A DNA stretch of 64,000 nucleotides, taken from the NCBI RefSeq assembly GCF_947495325.1, contig NZ_CANLYK010000001.1, forward strand, positions 806,001-870,000. Direction: 5' to 3'. Every line of letters starts with the position of its first letter. Positions within the stretch are counted from its first letter, which is position 1. Both the position numbers and the translations under genes were made by a program. The notes under the pieces are model-generated. The model was not told where the DNA came from and ran no database searches. It saw only the letters and a program-made list of their open reading frames with translations. The stretch comes from an uncultured Allomuricauda sp. Its GTDB lineage: Bacteria; Bacteroidota; Bacteroidia; Flavobacteriales; Flavobacteriaceae. Below are positions 9,111 to 18,727 of the stretch, piece after piece.

Positions 9111-9468
9111 AGAATCTTTTTTAAAAAATAGAATCAAAAGTGTGGGATATGCCCTAAAGGGCATGTTCCTTCTTTTACGGACCGAAGCAAGTATTAAAAT
9201 TCAGTTTGTAATTGCTTTGGTGGTCACCGGAGCTGGCTTCTATTTTAATATTTCCTATACTGAGTGGATGATTCAACTGATTGCCATTGGTTCAGTCATG
9301 GGAATTGAAGGACTAAATACTGCAGTTGAAAAATTATCGGATTATATTCAACCAAAAAATGACCCCAAAATTGGTTTTATAAAAGATATATCGGCAGGAG
9401 CCGTAATGATTGTATCTATTTTGGCCGGCATTGTTGGATTGCTAATCTATTTGCCAAAATTGGTATAA
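9103..9468 (+). CDS. dgkA: Diacylglycerol kinase, DgkA family
   Basis: A small (121 aa) integral membrane kinase with three hydrophobic helices. It phosphorylates diacylglycerol or undecaprenol to recycle lipid carriers. The active-site region MGIEGLNTAVEKLSDYI matches the family motif ExxNTAxE, and the N-terminal amphipathic segment has RTEASIKIQF. The start overlaps the tpx stop (ATG inside GAATGCCTAA), so the two genes are translationally coupled. Confidence 0.93.
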   Translation: MPKESFLKNRIKSVGYALKGMFLLLRTEASIKIQFVIALVVTGAGFYFNISYTEWMIQLIAIGSVMGIEGLNTAVEKLSDYIQPKNDPKIGFIKDISAGAVMIVSILAGIVGLLIYLPKLV

Positions 9469-9532
9469 GTTACATCTAAGAACATCTTTAGCAACGTAAA
9501 TTTGTAAATTAGCCCCCATATTATAAAGATTA

Positions 9533-11902
9533 ATGGCAAAAAAGAGGACAAAATCCAAACCTACATCCGCCAAAAAAGGTTTTTCATTAAAACTCTCAAA
9601 GCAAAACAAAATTATTCTGGGCAGTCTTTTGATTGTCCTTAGTATAGCTTTGTTCTTCTCCTTTATGTCATATTATTTTACATGGCAGGAAGACCAGAGC
9701 ATGCTTTCTGAGTTTAGCGATAGAAATGCCGAAGCAAGCAATTTGCTGAATAAATTTGGTGCAGGCATAAGCCACTTTTTCATGTACCAAGGTTTTGGGC
9801 TTGCCTCATTTACGTTCCCGTTATTATTGGCTATTACCGGACTATATCTTTTTCTTGGTTTAAACAGCAAAGGACTTGTAAGTAAGTGGATTTGGGGACT
9901 GACAGGTGTTATTTGGATTTCAGTGGCGCTAGGTTTTTTTGCATATGAACAACCGCTCTTGGGTGGCCTTATCGGTTACGAAATGAATGATTTTCTTCAG
10001 GACTACACTGGAAAAATAGGTGTTTTTCTGTTATTGATATTTGTTCTGATTATAATCTTGGTGCAACTCTTCAACTTTTCACCAGAAGGTATTGCCAACT
10101 TCTTTCGTTCTCAAAGGCAAAACCTTAAATCCGACCTTAAAAAAGAAAAGTCAAAAGCTAAAATTTTGACAACGGATGAAGGTAGTATTGAATTAAACAT
10201 GGACACTGTTGCTCCCATTGTTGTAGATACTTATACACACAAAAAAGACATTCCTCCACTTGAAAATGAAGCTGGCTTGGACGTTAACCTTCCGCAGGAA
10301 GAAGAAATAGATATTGATTTAAAGGTTGAAAAAATAACCGAAGAAAAAGAAGAAAAAGATATAAAGGCTGACAAATTGGTTAAGGATTTTGGGGAATTTG
10401 ACCCAAAATTGGAGCTTGGAAATTATAAATTCCCCCCATTGGAATTATTGGAACCTCATGGAGCCTCCGGTGGTATCACCATCAACCAAGAAGAGCTTGA
10501 AGAAAATAAGAACAGAATTGTAAGCACCCTCAAGAATTACAAAATTGGGATTGCACAAATAAAGGCCACTATTGGTCCTACGGTTACGCTTTATGAAATT
10601 GTCCCCGAAGCTGGTGTTCGCATATCCAAAATTAAAAACCTTGAAGACGACATTGCACTTTCATTAGCAGCATTGGGTATACGAATCATTGCTCCTATTC
10701 CTGGAAAAGGAACTATTGGTATTGAGGTTCCCAACAAGAATGCTACCATAGTATCCATGAGATCGGTAATTGCGTCGAATAAATTTCAAAAGGCAGAAAT
10801 GGAGCTTCCCATTGCCTTTGGAAAAACCATTAGTAACGAAACTTTTGTAGTTGATCTGGCCAAAATGCCGCACATGCTTATGGCGGGTGCCACGGGTCAA
10901 GGGAAATCGGTTGGGTTAAATGCTGTTATCACTTCATTGCTTTACAAAAAACATCCGGCCGAGGTCAAATTCATTTTGGTTGATCCTAAAAAAGTAGAGT
11001 TGACACTTTACAACAAGATTGAACGCCATTTCTTGGCAAAGCTTCCAGATTCGGATGAAGCAATCATTACAGATAATACCAAAGTAATCAATACCTTGAA
11101 TTCGCTTTGTATTGAAATGGACAACAGGTATGAATTGCTCAAATTGGCAATGGTCCGAAATATTAAAGAATACAATGTCAAGTTCAAGTCAAGAAAATTA
11201 AATCCTAACGATGGGCATAAGTTCCTCCCGTATATTGTTTTGGTGATTGATGAGTTTGCAGACTTGATCATGACCGCTGGGAAAGAAGTAGAGACCCCTA
11301 TTGCCAGATTGGCACAATTGGCAAGGGCAATTGGCATCCACTTAATTATTGCCACACAGAGACCTTCGGTAAATGTAATTACAGGGATCATTAAGGCCAA
11401 CTTCCCTGCAAGGATTGCATTTAGGGTTACCTCAAAAATAGATTCCCGAACAATTTTGGATACTCAAGGCGCAGATCAACTCATAGGTCGGGGAGATATG
11501 TTGTTCACCCAAGGCAATGATGTTACACGATTGCAATGTGCTTTTGTAGACACTCCTGAAGTTGGCAAGATTACAGAATATATTGGCTCCCAACGTGCCT
11601 ATCCAGATGCACATTTGCTTCCGGAATATGTTGGCGAAGAATCTGGCACGGGGATTGATTATGATATTTCGGAAAGGGATGCTATGTTCCGAGATGCTGC
11701 TGAGGTTATCGTAACCGCACAACAAGGTTCTGCCTCTCTTATCCAACGAAAATTAAAATTGGGATATAATAGGGCCGGAAGAATCATTGATCAATTGGAA
11801 GCGGCAGGAATAGTCGGTCCTTTTGAAGGCAGCAAGGCCCGTCAGGTTTTAGTACCGGACATCCTTTCCCTGGAACAACTATTACAAAATGAAACAAAAT
11901 AA
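9533..11902 (+). CDS. ftsK: DNA translocase FtsK
   Basis: The 789-residue septal DNA pump coordinates chromosome dimer resolution with division. Four N-terminal helices (about residues 25-190) anchor it. A charged linker rich in E and K follows (about 195-290), shorter than in Escherichia coli. The RecA-like motor then starts, with Walker A GATGQGKSVG near residue 455 and Walker B IVLVIDEFADLI near 570. The IATQRPSVNVITG segment and the C-terminal gamma winged helix (QRKLKLGYNRAGRIIDQLE), which reads the KOPS polarity sequence, are present. The order FtsK-LolA-LptG-RibBA is the usual one in flavobacteria. Confidence 0.97.
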   Translation: MAKKRTKSKPTSAKKGFSLKLSKQNKIILGSLLIVLSIALFFSFMSYYFTWQEDQSMLSEFSDRNAEASNLLNKFGAGISHFFMYQGFGLASFTFPLLLAITGLYLFLGLNSKGLVSKWIWGLTGVIWISVALGFFAYEQPLLGGLIGYEMNDFLQDYTGKIGVFLLLIFVLIIILVQLFNFSPEGIANFFRSQRQNLKSDLKKEKSKAKILTTDEGSIELNMDTVAPIVVDTYTHKKDIPPLENEAGLDVNLPQEEEIDIDLKVEKITEEKEEKDIKADKLVKDFGEFDPKLELGNYKFPPLELLEPHGASGGITINQEELEENKNRIVSTLKNYKIGIAQIKATIGPTVTLYEIVPEAGVRISKIKNLEDDIALSLAALGIRIIAPIPGKGTIGIEVPNKNATIVSMRSVIASNKFQKAEMELPIAFGKTISNETFVVDLAKMPHMLMAGATGQGKSVGLNAVITSLLYKKHPAEVKFILVDPKKVELTLYNKIERHFLAKLPDSDEAIITDNTKVINTLNSLCIEMDNRYELLKLAMVRNIKEYNVKFKSRKLNPNDGHKFLPYIVLVIDEFADLIMTAGKEVETPIARLAQLARAIGIHLIIATQRPSVNVITGIIKANFPARIAFRVTSKIDSRTILDTQGADQLIGRGDMLFTQGNDVTRLQCAFVDTPEVGKITEYIGSQRAYPDAHLLPEYVGEESGTGIDYDISERDAMFRDAAEVIVTAQQGSASLIQRKLKLGYNRAGRIIDQLEAAGIVGPFEGSKARQVLVPDILSLEQLLQNETK

Positions 11903-11906
11903 AATC

Positions 11907-12554
11907 ATGCTTAAAAAACAACTTCTTTTTATTGGACTTTTTACCTTGGGGGTTTTCTCTTATGGGCAAAGCGATGCTAAAGCAAAATCATTGCTTGATG
12001 AGGTCTATACTAAAGTGATGGATTACACTAATATATATGTTGATTTTAAATATTCTTTAGAGAACACTGAGGCCAATACCAAGAGTGAAACCCGGGGAAC
12101 TGCAACATTGGAAGGAAATAAATATCTGGTTGACCTTTTTGGATCTCAACAGTTATTTGATGGCTCCAAAGTCTACACTATTGTTCCTGATAACGAAGAA
12201 GTAACGATTGAAGACCAAGGCGAGGATGAAAATACCATTACTCCATCAAAAATGTTGACTTTTTACAAGGATGGACACAATTACAAATGGGATATCGCAC
12301 AAAATATACAAGGTAGAAAAATTCAATACATTAAGTTGATTCCCATTGATACCAATACAGAGATAAAATCTATTTTATTGGGCGTGGATGCACAAACCAA
12401 ACATATCTACAAATTAATAGAAACGGGCAAAAATGGTACTAAAACAACCATTACCGTTAATTCTTTCAAAACCGATCAGCCCTTGTCAAATACCTTGTTT
12501 ACCTTTAACGCGAAAAAATACGAAGACCAAGGGTATTACATCATAAGAAACTAG
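11907..12554 (+). CDS. lolA: LolA-like outer-membrane lipoprotein carrier
   Basis: A periplasmic chaperone of the LolA fold that carries lipoproteins from the LolCDE complex to the outer membrane. From the ATG at 11907 it has 215 residues and a signal peptide MLKKQLLFIGLFTLGVFSYG. An ATG at 11889 is also in frame but overlaps ftsK and puts polar residues before the signal. The mature part shows the conserved start AKSLLDEVYTKVMDYTNIYVDF and a PSKMLTFY segment. It sits 4 bases after ftsK and is followed within 5 bases by lptG, so the three share a message. Bacteroidota lack a clear LolB, so its acceptor is unknown. Confidence 0.85.
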   Translation: MLKKQLLFIGLFTLGVFSYGQSDAKAKSLLDEVYTKVMDYTNIYVDFKYSLENTEANTKSETRGTATLEGNKYLVDLFGSQQLFDGSKVYTIVPDNEEVTIEDQGEDENTITPSKMLTFYKDGHNYKWDIAQNIQGRKIQYIKLIPIDTNTEIKSILLGVDAQTKHIYKLIETGKNGTKTTITVNSFKTDQPLSNTLFTFNAKKYEDQGYYIIRN

Positions 12555-12558
12555 TGTA

Positions 12559-14091
12559 TTGAAAATTCTTGACCGATATATTTTATCGAGATTTCTCTAT
12601 AACTTTTTCAGCTCTTTCTTCATCTTAATGGTCATATTCATCTTTCAAGGTATATGGCTTTTTATAGATGATTTAGCTGGAAAAGGTCTTGGTATCGTTA
12701 TTATTGGCAAGTTTCTTTTTTACTATATGCCCAGTCTGGTAGATAAGGTGTTACCGCTTACCGTGCTGCTTTCCTCCATTCTTACCTTTGGTACTTTTGC
12801 AGAAAATTATGAGTTTGCGGCAATGAAGGCTTCAGGTATTTCTTTACAGAGAGGTATGCGAAGTCTTATTGTATATGTGATTTTCTTGGGAGGTGTCACC
12901 TTTTTTTTCGCAAACAATGTTATTCCAAAATCAGAACAAAAAACCTTTAACCTAAGAAGAAATATTGCCAAGGTGAAACCTGCAGCCGCAATTACAGAGG
13001 GTGTTTTTAGTGATTTTGAAGGTACAGGCGAAGGAATGAATATCAAAGTGGATAAGAAGTATGGAGAACAAGATCGTTTCTTGGACAATGTTATTATTCA
13101 CAAGAAAACCAAACAAAGTATAAATAATACGGTAATCAAAGCCGAGGCTGGTGAATTGATCAGTAGTGAGGATTCAGATATTATTCAATTGGTATTAAAA
13201 GATGGCAACTATTACGAAGAGTTAATATCAAAATCCACTAAGGAAAAAAGAAAGCATCCATTTGCCAAATCCAAATTTGAGACTTATACAATTAATATAG
13301 ATGTTTCGGAACTGAACAATCAAGATTTTGACGAAGACCGTAATGTTACCACGGACAAGATGAAAAATGTAGGGCGTTTGATCAAGGATATTGATTCTTT
13401 AAAAAAGAACAACTTAGAAAAAGTTGAAGCTTTCTCTAAAAATATCGTTACCAGAATGGGAGCTTTTTACAATCCTGCAAAAATAGATTCCACTAAACGA
13501 AAACAATCCAAGACGAATCTTATCAAAGATGTTGTAGAAAATGATGTGGATGATTTGGTCAAGCAAAACAGGACCAAAACGGATAGCATTGAGACAATAG
13601 ATCAGCTTTTATCAAAACTAAAGGAATATCAGCACACCCAAACGATTAACAGAGCCAAGAACTCCGTTTCCAGTATTTTAACAACGGTCGTTGCCAAAAA
13701 GGATGAATTGCAGAAAAGGTTTAAGTTCTATAACAGTCATATTTTGTCCTTGCATAAAAAATATGCCCTCGCATTTTCGTGTATTATTCTATTTTTTGTG
13801 GGAGCGCCATTAGGTGCAATTATTAGAAAAGGAGGACTTGGACTACCCATGGTCGTTGCTATTGTTTTATTTTTGACTTACTATTTTATTGGTGTTTTTG
13901 CAGGGAATTATGCTAAAGAAGGAAACATTCACCCAGCGCTTGGCGCATGGCTTTCAACTTTGATTATGCTCCCACTTGGCATCTTTTTAACCAAAAGGGC
14001 AACTGCAGACCGGGGGCTTACCGGTTTTGGACATATTATAGATATAGTAAAAGGTTTTTTTAAAAAGAAAGAAAAAGTTTCTGAAAAATAA
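12559..14091 (+). CDS. lptG: LptF/LptG-family LPS export permease (YjgP/YjgQ)
   Basis: A membrane subunit of the ABC transporter that extracts LPS from the inner membrane. It starts with TTG at 12559, giving MKILDRYILSRFL, the typical family N terminus. Three helices lie in the N-terminal 115 residues and three in the C-terminal 90. The large periplasmic beta-jellyroll between them is extended here to about 510 total residues, compared with about 360 in Escherichia coli, by a charged insert at about residues 270-390. Such insertions are normal in Bacteroidota. The stop overlaps the ribBA start by one base. Confidence 0.88.
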   Translation: MKILDRYILSRFLYNFFSSFFILMVIFIFQGIWLFIDDLAGKGLGIVIIGKFLFYYMPSLVDKVLPLTVLLSSILTFGTFAENYEFAAMKASGISLQRGMRSLIVYVIFLGGVTFFFANNVIPKSEQKTFNLRRNIAKVKPAAAITEGVFSDFEGTGEGMNIKVDKKYGEQDRFLDNVIIHKKTKQSINNTVIKAEAGELISSEDSDIIQLVLKDGNYYEELISKSTKEKRKHPFAKSKFETYTINIDVSELNNQDFDEDRNVTTDKMKNVGRLIKDIDSLKKNNLEKVEAFSKNIVTRMGAFYNPAKIDSTKRKQSKTNLIKDVVENDVDDLVKQNRTKTDSIETIDQLLSKLKEYQHTQTINRAKNSVSSILTTVVAKKDELQKRFKFYNSHILSLHKKYALAFSCIILFFVGAPLGAIIRKGGLGLPMVVAIVLFLTYYFIGVFAGNYAKEGNIHPALGAWLSTLIMLPLGIFLTKRATADRGLTGFGHIIDIVKGFFKKKEKVSEK

Positions 14092-15233
14092 TGGTGACTA
14101 AGGAAAAGAAGATAAAATTGCACGCAATAGAAGATGCTATTGAGGACATTAGGCAAGGAAAGGTCATAATCGTCGTGGATGATGAAAACCGTGAGAATGA
14201 AGGCGATTTTTTAGCTGCTGCCGAATTGATTACCCCCGAGACCATAAACTTTATGGCCAAGCATGGACGCGGTCTTATTTGCGCACCACTTACCGAAGGT
14301 AGGTGTGAAGAATTAGGGCTGCATATGATGGTCACACACAACTCCGACCCTCTAGAAACCGCTTTTACAGTTTCCGTAGACCTTAGAGGTAATGGGGTCA
14401 CCACCGGTATTTCGGCATCCGATCGGGCCAAAACAGTTATTGCACTTACAGAAAAGAATACCAAACCGCATGAATTGGCTAGACCTGGACATATTTTCCC
14501 ATTGATTGCAAAGGAAGGTGGTGTTTTAAGAAGAACGGGGCATACAGAAGCTGCCATTGATTTTGCCAGATTGGCAGATCTTAAACCTGCTGGAGTGATT
14601 GTTGAAATCATGAATGAAGATGGCAGTATGGCACGCTTACCAGAACTTATTAAGGTAGCCGAAAAGTTTGATCTAAAGATTGTTTCCATTGAGGATTTGA
14701 TTGCCTATCGCATGGAACATGACAGCCTTATTGAGCGAAAGGAGGCTTTTGATATTAAAACCAGGTTTGGAGACTTTCGCTTACGCGCCTACAAGCAAAC
14801 AACCAACGACCAAGTACATATAGCTTTGGTTCGTGGTACATGGAAAAGCGGGGATCCTATATTAACGCGAATAAATTCCACTCTGGTGAACAATGATATG
14901 TTGGGTACTTTGACCAATAATCCTGATGAAACATTGCATAAAATGTTTAACGCACTCAATGCGGAGGAAAAATGCGCTATGATATTCATTAACCAAGGGA
15001 ATCAAAATGTGAATCTGCTGAGTCGTTTGGCCGAATTCAAAAAATTACAGTCCCCAGAAGGAATTACCAAGGCTCCAAAAATTGAAATGGACAATAAGGA
15101 TTTTGGTATTGGAGCACAAATTCTTCACGATCTCAACATTTCCAAAATTAGATTACTTACCAATTCTGGAAAAACACGCCGTGTAGGTATGGTAGGCTAT
15201 GGCTTGGAGATTGTAGAGTATGTGAATTATTAA
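14091..15233 (+). CDS. ribB: 3,4-dihydroxy-2-butanone-4-phosphate synthase with degenerate GTP cyclohydrolase II domain
   Basis: The N-terminal domain (residues 1-215) is a complete RibB that converts ribulose 5-phosphate to the four-carbon riboflavin precursor. It has DDENRENEGDFL, HGRGLICAPL, DLRGNGVTTGISASDRA and RTGHTEAAIDFARLA. The C-terminal domain (215-380) has the RibA fold ending GAQILHDLNISKIRLLTNSG. However, the zinc site and GTP-binding loop normally written SECLTGD...CDCG are replaced by RGTWKSGDPILTRINST without the cysteines. Cyclohydrolase activity is therefore unlikely from this copy, and a separate RibA would be needed. It closes the ftsK-lolA-lptG run. Confidence 0.92.
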   Translation: MVTKEKKIKLHAIEDAIEDIRQGKVIIVVDDENRENEGDFLAAAELITPETINFMAKHGRGLICAPLTEGRCEELGLHMMVTHNSDPLETAFTVSVDLRGNGVTTGISASDRAKTVIALTEKNTKPHELARPGHIFPLIAKEGGVLRRTGHTEAAIDFARLADLKPAGVIVEIMNEDGSMARLPELIKVAEKFDLKIVSIEDLIAYRMEHDSLIERKEAFDIKTRFGDFRLRAYKQTTNDQVHIALVRGTWKSGDPILTRINSTLVNNDMLGTLTNNPDETLHKMFNALNAEEKCAMIFINQGNQNVNLLSRLAEFKKLQSPEGITKAPKIEMDNKDFGIGAQILHDLNISKIRLLTNSGKTRRVGMVGYGLEIVEYVNY

Positions 15234-15255
15234 GTGTTGCTTTAGTATCGCAAAA

Positions 15256-15867
15256 TCAATCTTCTTCCATTAAACGGATTAGTTTATCCACTTTTTTCAG
15301 TCTAGATAGAAATTCTTTTTTTACAACCCATTTATTGAGTTGATTGGCGAATACACCAATCAAAATAAAAACCGAAACGCTGATCCAAACCATCTTGGTA
15401 TTTGCTATCTGCGACCAAGATTTTGCCAATAAGTCTAATTTTCCAATCATAATCATAACTACCCCAATCAAACAAGGAAGAACATAATAATATAATAAGG
15501 TATTTGACAAACTTATATGGTTTTGAATGTACTTTCTACCTTGCTTTAAGTATTCGAGATAAGAATTAGCTTCACGAGGTTTTGTTTTTTTAAGTTTTAA
15601 AACGTTATAAATTACGCATAGGCACCAAATTGCAATTAAAATCGCTCCAGACTTAGCCAGCGTATTTGGCAATCGGTATGCTTGGTATGCAAAAAAGGGA
15701 ACCATCATTGCTGCTAAACCGATTTCTGTAAAGTCCCAAAATCTTGTCGTCTTGTCAAATCTGTCCAAACTTGATTGTACGTCTAGCATCAATTTGGATT
15801 TTTCAAATTTTATACGTTCATGTTTTGGGGAAGATTGCCAAAGCGCAATCAATTCGTTCTCTATCAT
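15256..15867 (-). CDS. Membrane protein co-encoded with ECF sigma factor, putative anti-sigma
   Basis: A 203-residue protein with about four hydrophobic helices (about residues 48-65, 73-92, 120-142, 155-175) and a charged cytoplasmic N terminus of about 45 residues. The start overlaps the ECF sigma gene by 4 bases (ATGA-type). Anti-sigma factors are usually encoded in exactly this position, but I see no HxxxCxxC zinc motif or FecR domain, so the anti-sigma role is inferred from context only. Confidence 0.6.
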   Translation of the reverse strand: MIENELIALWQSSPKHERIKFEKSKLMLDVQSSLDRFDKTTRFWDFTEIGLAAMMVPFFAYQAYRLPNTLAKSGAILIAIWCLCVIYNVLKLKKTKPREANSYLEYLKQGRKYIQNHISLSNTLLYYYVLPCLIGVVMIMIGKLDLLAKSWSQIANTKMVWISVSVFILIGVFANQLNKWVVKKEFLSRLKKVDKLIRLMEED

Positions 15868-16370
15868 AACTTTTCATTTATACAGTTCAACAACTTTTTT
15901 TTGATTCGTTTTATTCTGACAGCTACGGTATTCTCCTTTAAACCTGTAATTGTAGAAATTTCCCTATATGACAATTCTTCAAGAAAAAGGGTGGTAATTG
16001 CTTTGTCCACCTCATTTAGGCTTCTAACGCAAGCCCTTAACAACAACAATTTTTCTTCGTCTGGACGTTCTTCTTCCCTAGTCTCAACACGCTCAATTTC
16101 AATGCTATTTGCATGAGAAAACTTGATTCTGTCTTTTATCAAGTTGGTTTTAAATCTTAAGCTGACATTGATTGTAATCCGATAGACCCATGTAGAAAGT
16201 GATGAATCACCTTTAAAGTTTGGTAGTGACTTCCAAATATTGACTAATACTTCTTGAAAAAGATCTTTAGCATCTTCCGTATCTTTTGCGTATGAAATAC
16301 AGATGCGAAATATCCTTTCTTGCAAGGAATCCAGCATGTTCAGGTAGGTGTTCTCTAAATCTTTATCCAT
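15864..16370 (-). CDS. RNA polymerase ECF sigma factor
   Basis: A 168-residue group IV sigma factor. The sigma-2 region (about 10-75) carries SYAKDTEDAKDLFQEVLVNIWKSL and FKGDSSLSTWVYRITINV. The sigma-4 region (about 110-165) carries LSYREISTITGLKENTVAVRIKRIKKKL. Upstream on its own strand is GGTTGGTTGTAACTAAAAGA at about 16390-16409; GTAAC-type -35 elements are common before self-regulated ECF genes, so autoregulation is possible. It is translationally coupled to the downstream membrane protein. Confidence 0.92.
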   Translation of the reverse strand: MDKDLENTYLNMLDSLQERIFRICISYAKDTEDAKDLFQEVLVNIWKSLPNFKGDSSLSTWVYRITINVSLRFKTNLIKDRIKFSHANSIEIERVETREEERPDEEKLLLLRACVRSLNEVDKAITTLFLEELSYREISTITGLKENTVAVRIKRIKKKLLNCINEKL

Positions 16371-16480
16371 AAAGATGGTTGTCTTTATCTTTTAGTTACA
16401 ACCAACCATAATTTATGACATAAAAACTTAAAAAGAGAGCAACTTTTCTGGTTGAAAAGTATTCGAAAACAAAAAGCTAT

Positions 16481-17680
16481 TTATGATCGAATTACTTTTT
16501 GAATAATCTCAACCATTTTCTTTGCCCGTTGTTGAACTTCTTCTTCTGTCCAACTTAGTTTAATCAAACACGAAATATTCCGCCCTACCCAATGGTCAGA
16601 ACCTGAAAAATCTGCACTTGAATAATCTGGTAAACTATCTTTAACCTCATTGGGTAGTTTTCCCAAAGATTCCAAATTGGTCAGATGTTCCCATTTTCGG
16701 TAGTAGTGCCAATTATTATCATACCAATAAAAACAGGCATCAATTCCATTCGTACCCAAGGATTTATGCACTTTTTGAGTGATTTCCATGGTGGGTAGAT
16801 AAAAGCTTAAAAATGAATAGTTTTCTATGCCTCCTTCAGGTACACGCCTAAAAGTTACTTCAGGAATGGTGGATAACGCTTCTCTTACAATAGTATAGTT
16901 ACGTTCTTGAAGCTTCAAAAATTCATCCAACCGTGAAACTTGAGCCAAACCCACCGCTGCATGCAACTCGGAAATTCTAAAGTTATAACCTAAAAATGGA
17001 TGTTGCTCAGCTCCCCTGTCATTGCCGATATGGTCATGCCCATGATCAGAATACTTTTGGGCATTCTCGTAATATATCTCACTATTGGTTATCAATGCCC
17101 CACCTTCCCCACAGGTTATCGTTTTTACATAATCAAAAGAGAAACAGCCTAAATGACCGATGCTCCCCAAGGGTTTACCCTGATAGCTCCCTCCTATTGC
17201 CTGACAAGCGTCTTCCAACAATAATAGATTATGTTTTTCACAGATTGATTTTAATGCTCCCAAGTCTGCCATGGAACCGCACATGTGTACGGGCATGATC
17301 ACTTTCGTTTTTTTGGTTACTGCTTTTTCCACTGCTGCTGGATCAAGGGTAAGGGTATCATCAACATTAACTAAAATAGGGATAGCCCCTAAGGCCAATA
17401 TAGATTCAAAACTTGCAACGAAAGTAAACGTGGGCATAATTACCTCATCACCAGCACCCACTCCAGCACTGGCCAAAGCTATAGTCAACGCAGCCGTTCC
17501 ACTGCTGACCAAATGTGTATACTTCGCTTGCATTCGATTTGAAAGTGCTGCTTCAAATTCTTTCGCTTTCCAATGCGCATTGCGCATTCCATCAAAACCA
17601 TATCGCATCAAAACTCCAGAATCAAGCACGTCCTGTACCTGAGTGCGTTCTTTATCTCCAAAAAGTTCAAATCCCGGCAT
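16481..17680 (-). CDS. DegT/DnrJ/EryC1/StrS-family aminotransferase
   Basis: A 399-residue fold-type I PLP enzyme. The internal aldimine lysine is Lys186 in FSFDYVKTITCGEGG. Other family signatures are VSSGTAALTIAL (phosphate cup), MPTFTFVAS, LLLEDACQAIGG and GYNFRISELHAAVGLAQ. These enzymes usually aminate nucleotide-linked keto-sugars for LPS, O-antigen or glycan synthesis. No other sugar-nucleotide gene is nearby, so it is an orphan and its substrate is unknown. Confidence 0.88.
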   Translation of the reverse strand: MPGFELFGDKERTQVQDVLDSGVLMRYGFDGMRNAHWKAKEFEAALSNRMQAKYTHLVSSGTAALTIALASAGVGAGDEVIMPTFTFVASFESILALGAIPILVNVDDTLTLDPAAVEKAVTKKTKVIMPVHMCGSMADLGALKSICEKHNLLLLEDACQAIGGSYQGKPLGSIGHLGCFSFDYVKTITCGEGGALITNSEIYYENAQKYSDHGHDHIGNDRGAEQHPFLGYNFRISELHAAVGLAQVSRLDEFLKLQERNYTIVREALSTIPEVTFRRVPEGGIENYSFLSFYLPTMEITQKVHKSLGTNGIDACFYWYDNNWHYYRKWEHLTNLESLGKLPNEVKDSLPDYSSADFSGSDHWVGRNISCLIKLSWTEEEVQQRAKKMVEIIQKVIRS

Positions 17681-17744
17681 TCTTGTTTTAGATTATTTCG
17701 GTTAACAAATATTTTGTTTTACGGTTTTCAAGTATGCTGATGCG

Positions 17745-18500
17745 TTACGTAAAAAACCATAATTTGATGGCCATGACAACCACCATTATTACTAAAAAGG
17801 TTTTTATAAACCCGTCTCCTTTTTTTACGGAAAATCGACTAGCAACCCATGCCCCCGTTCCATTTCCAATGGCTAAAATAAAGCCAAGTTTCCAATTTAC
17901 CTTGTCATTAAACGCAAAAACAGCTAGGGCCGATAACATGTAAATCAGGACCACCACCACTTTTGTGGCGTTTACCCTAACTAGGTTCATACGATTTACA
18001 AAATGCATGAACAAAATCATTAAAAAACCTAATCCAGCATTTATGAAACCCCCATAAATCCCAAAAAAGAAGAATACAATGATACTAAGCCACAAGTATT
18101 TACCTGTTAGCCGTTCCTGCATTTCAATCAATTTCATTTTAGGCTTAAAAATAATAATCAGTACCACGGCTATCATCACAATAGCCAAAATCTGATTAAA
18201 TGTTTCACCTTTGATATCAACTGCAATCCTTGCTCCAATTATTGATCCCAAAAAAGCCGAAATCCCCAAATACACATTAAAGGGATATGTAGATATCCCC
18301 TTGCTCTTGAACCCGGCGGTGGCCATAGCGGTCTGGATTACAATAGCGACCCTATTGGTACCATTGGCTACACTGGGAGGCAAGCCTAAAAAGATTAGAG
18401 TAGGCAATGAAAGCAAGGACCCTCCTCCTGCAATGGTATTTATAAAGCCGACAGCAAAACCAACAACTATTAAAAGTGCATAATGGTACCACTCGTTCAT
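17745..18500 (-). CDS. TauE/SafE-family sulfite/organosulfonate exporter
   Basis: A membrane protein with about eight helices in two repeats. The first repeat has GFAVGFINTIAGGGSLLSLPTL, shown here as separate helix and loop, and the second has FGIYGGFINAGLGFLMILF. The family moves small anions such as sulfite, sulfoacetate or sulfonates, but most members are uncharacterised. I place the start at the ATG at 18500 (MNEWYHYALL, 251 aa), which begins just before helix 1. An in-frame ATG at 18539 would add 13 residues. Confidence 0.85.
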   Translation of the reverse strand: MNEWYHYALLIVVGFAVGFINTIAGGGSLLSLPTLIFLGLPPSVANGTNRVAIVIQTAMATAGFKSKGISTYPFNVYLGISAFLGSIIGARIAVDIKGETFNQILAIVMIAVVLIIIFKPKMKLIEMQERLTGKYLWLSIIVFFFFGIYGGFINAGLGFLMILFMHFVNRMNLVRVNATKVVVVLIYMLSALAVFAFNDKVNWKLGFILAIGNGTGAWVASRFSVKKGDGFIKTFLVIMVVVMAIKLWFFT

Positions 18501-18604
18501 GGGCGCAAAAGTAGTAGGTAATATTGGAATCTTTTCCATTATAAAAATAAAGTGTCGGGGCTTTTAAAGAAATAAAAAAGGTTAGTATATTTGCACCCGC
18601 ATTA

Positions 18605-18689
18605 GGAGAAATGGCAGAGTGGTCGAATGCGGCAGTCTTGAAAACTGTTGAGGGTCACACCTCCGGGGGTTCGAATCCCTCTTTCTCCG
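18605..18689 (+). tRNA. tRNA-Ser (anticodon TGA)
   Basis: The 85-base gene has a GGAGAAA acceptor arm pairing with TTTCTCC, discriminator G, a long variable arm typical of class II tRNAs, and a GGTTCGAAT T-loop. The anticodon loop CTTGAAA gives anticodon TGA. The 3' CCA is not encoded. It decodes UCA and related serine codons. Confidence 0.96.
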
Positions 18690-18694
18690 CTCAT

Positions 18695-18727
18695 CCCTTG
18701 TAAGTCATTGATTTGCAAGGGTTTTTT
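18695..18727 (+). terminator. Rho-independent terminator after tRNA-Ser
   Basis: CCCTTG (18695-18700) pairs with CAAGGG (18716-18721), followed by TTTTTT. It begins six bases after the tRNA 3' end. Confidence 0.85.

Noticed and set aside
14060-14689. 209-codon minus-strand frame inside ribBA
   Set aside because: It overlaps an unambiguous RibB domain on the other strand and shows no recognisable domain.
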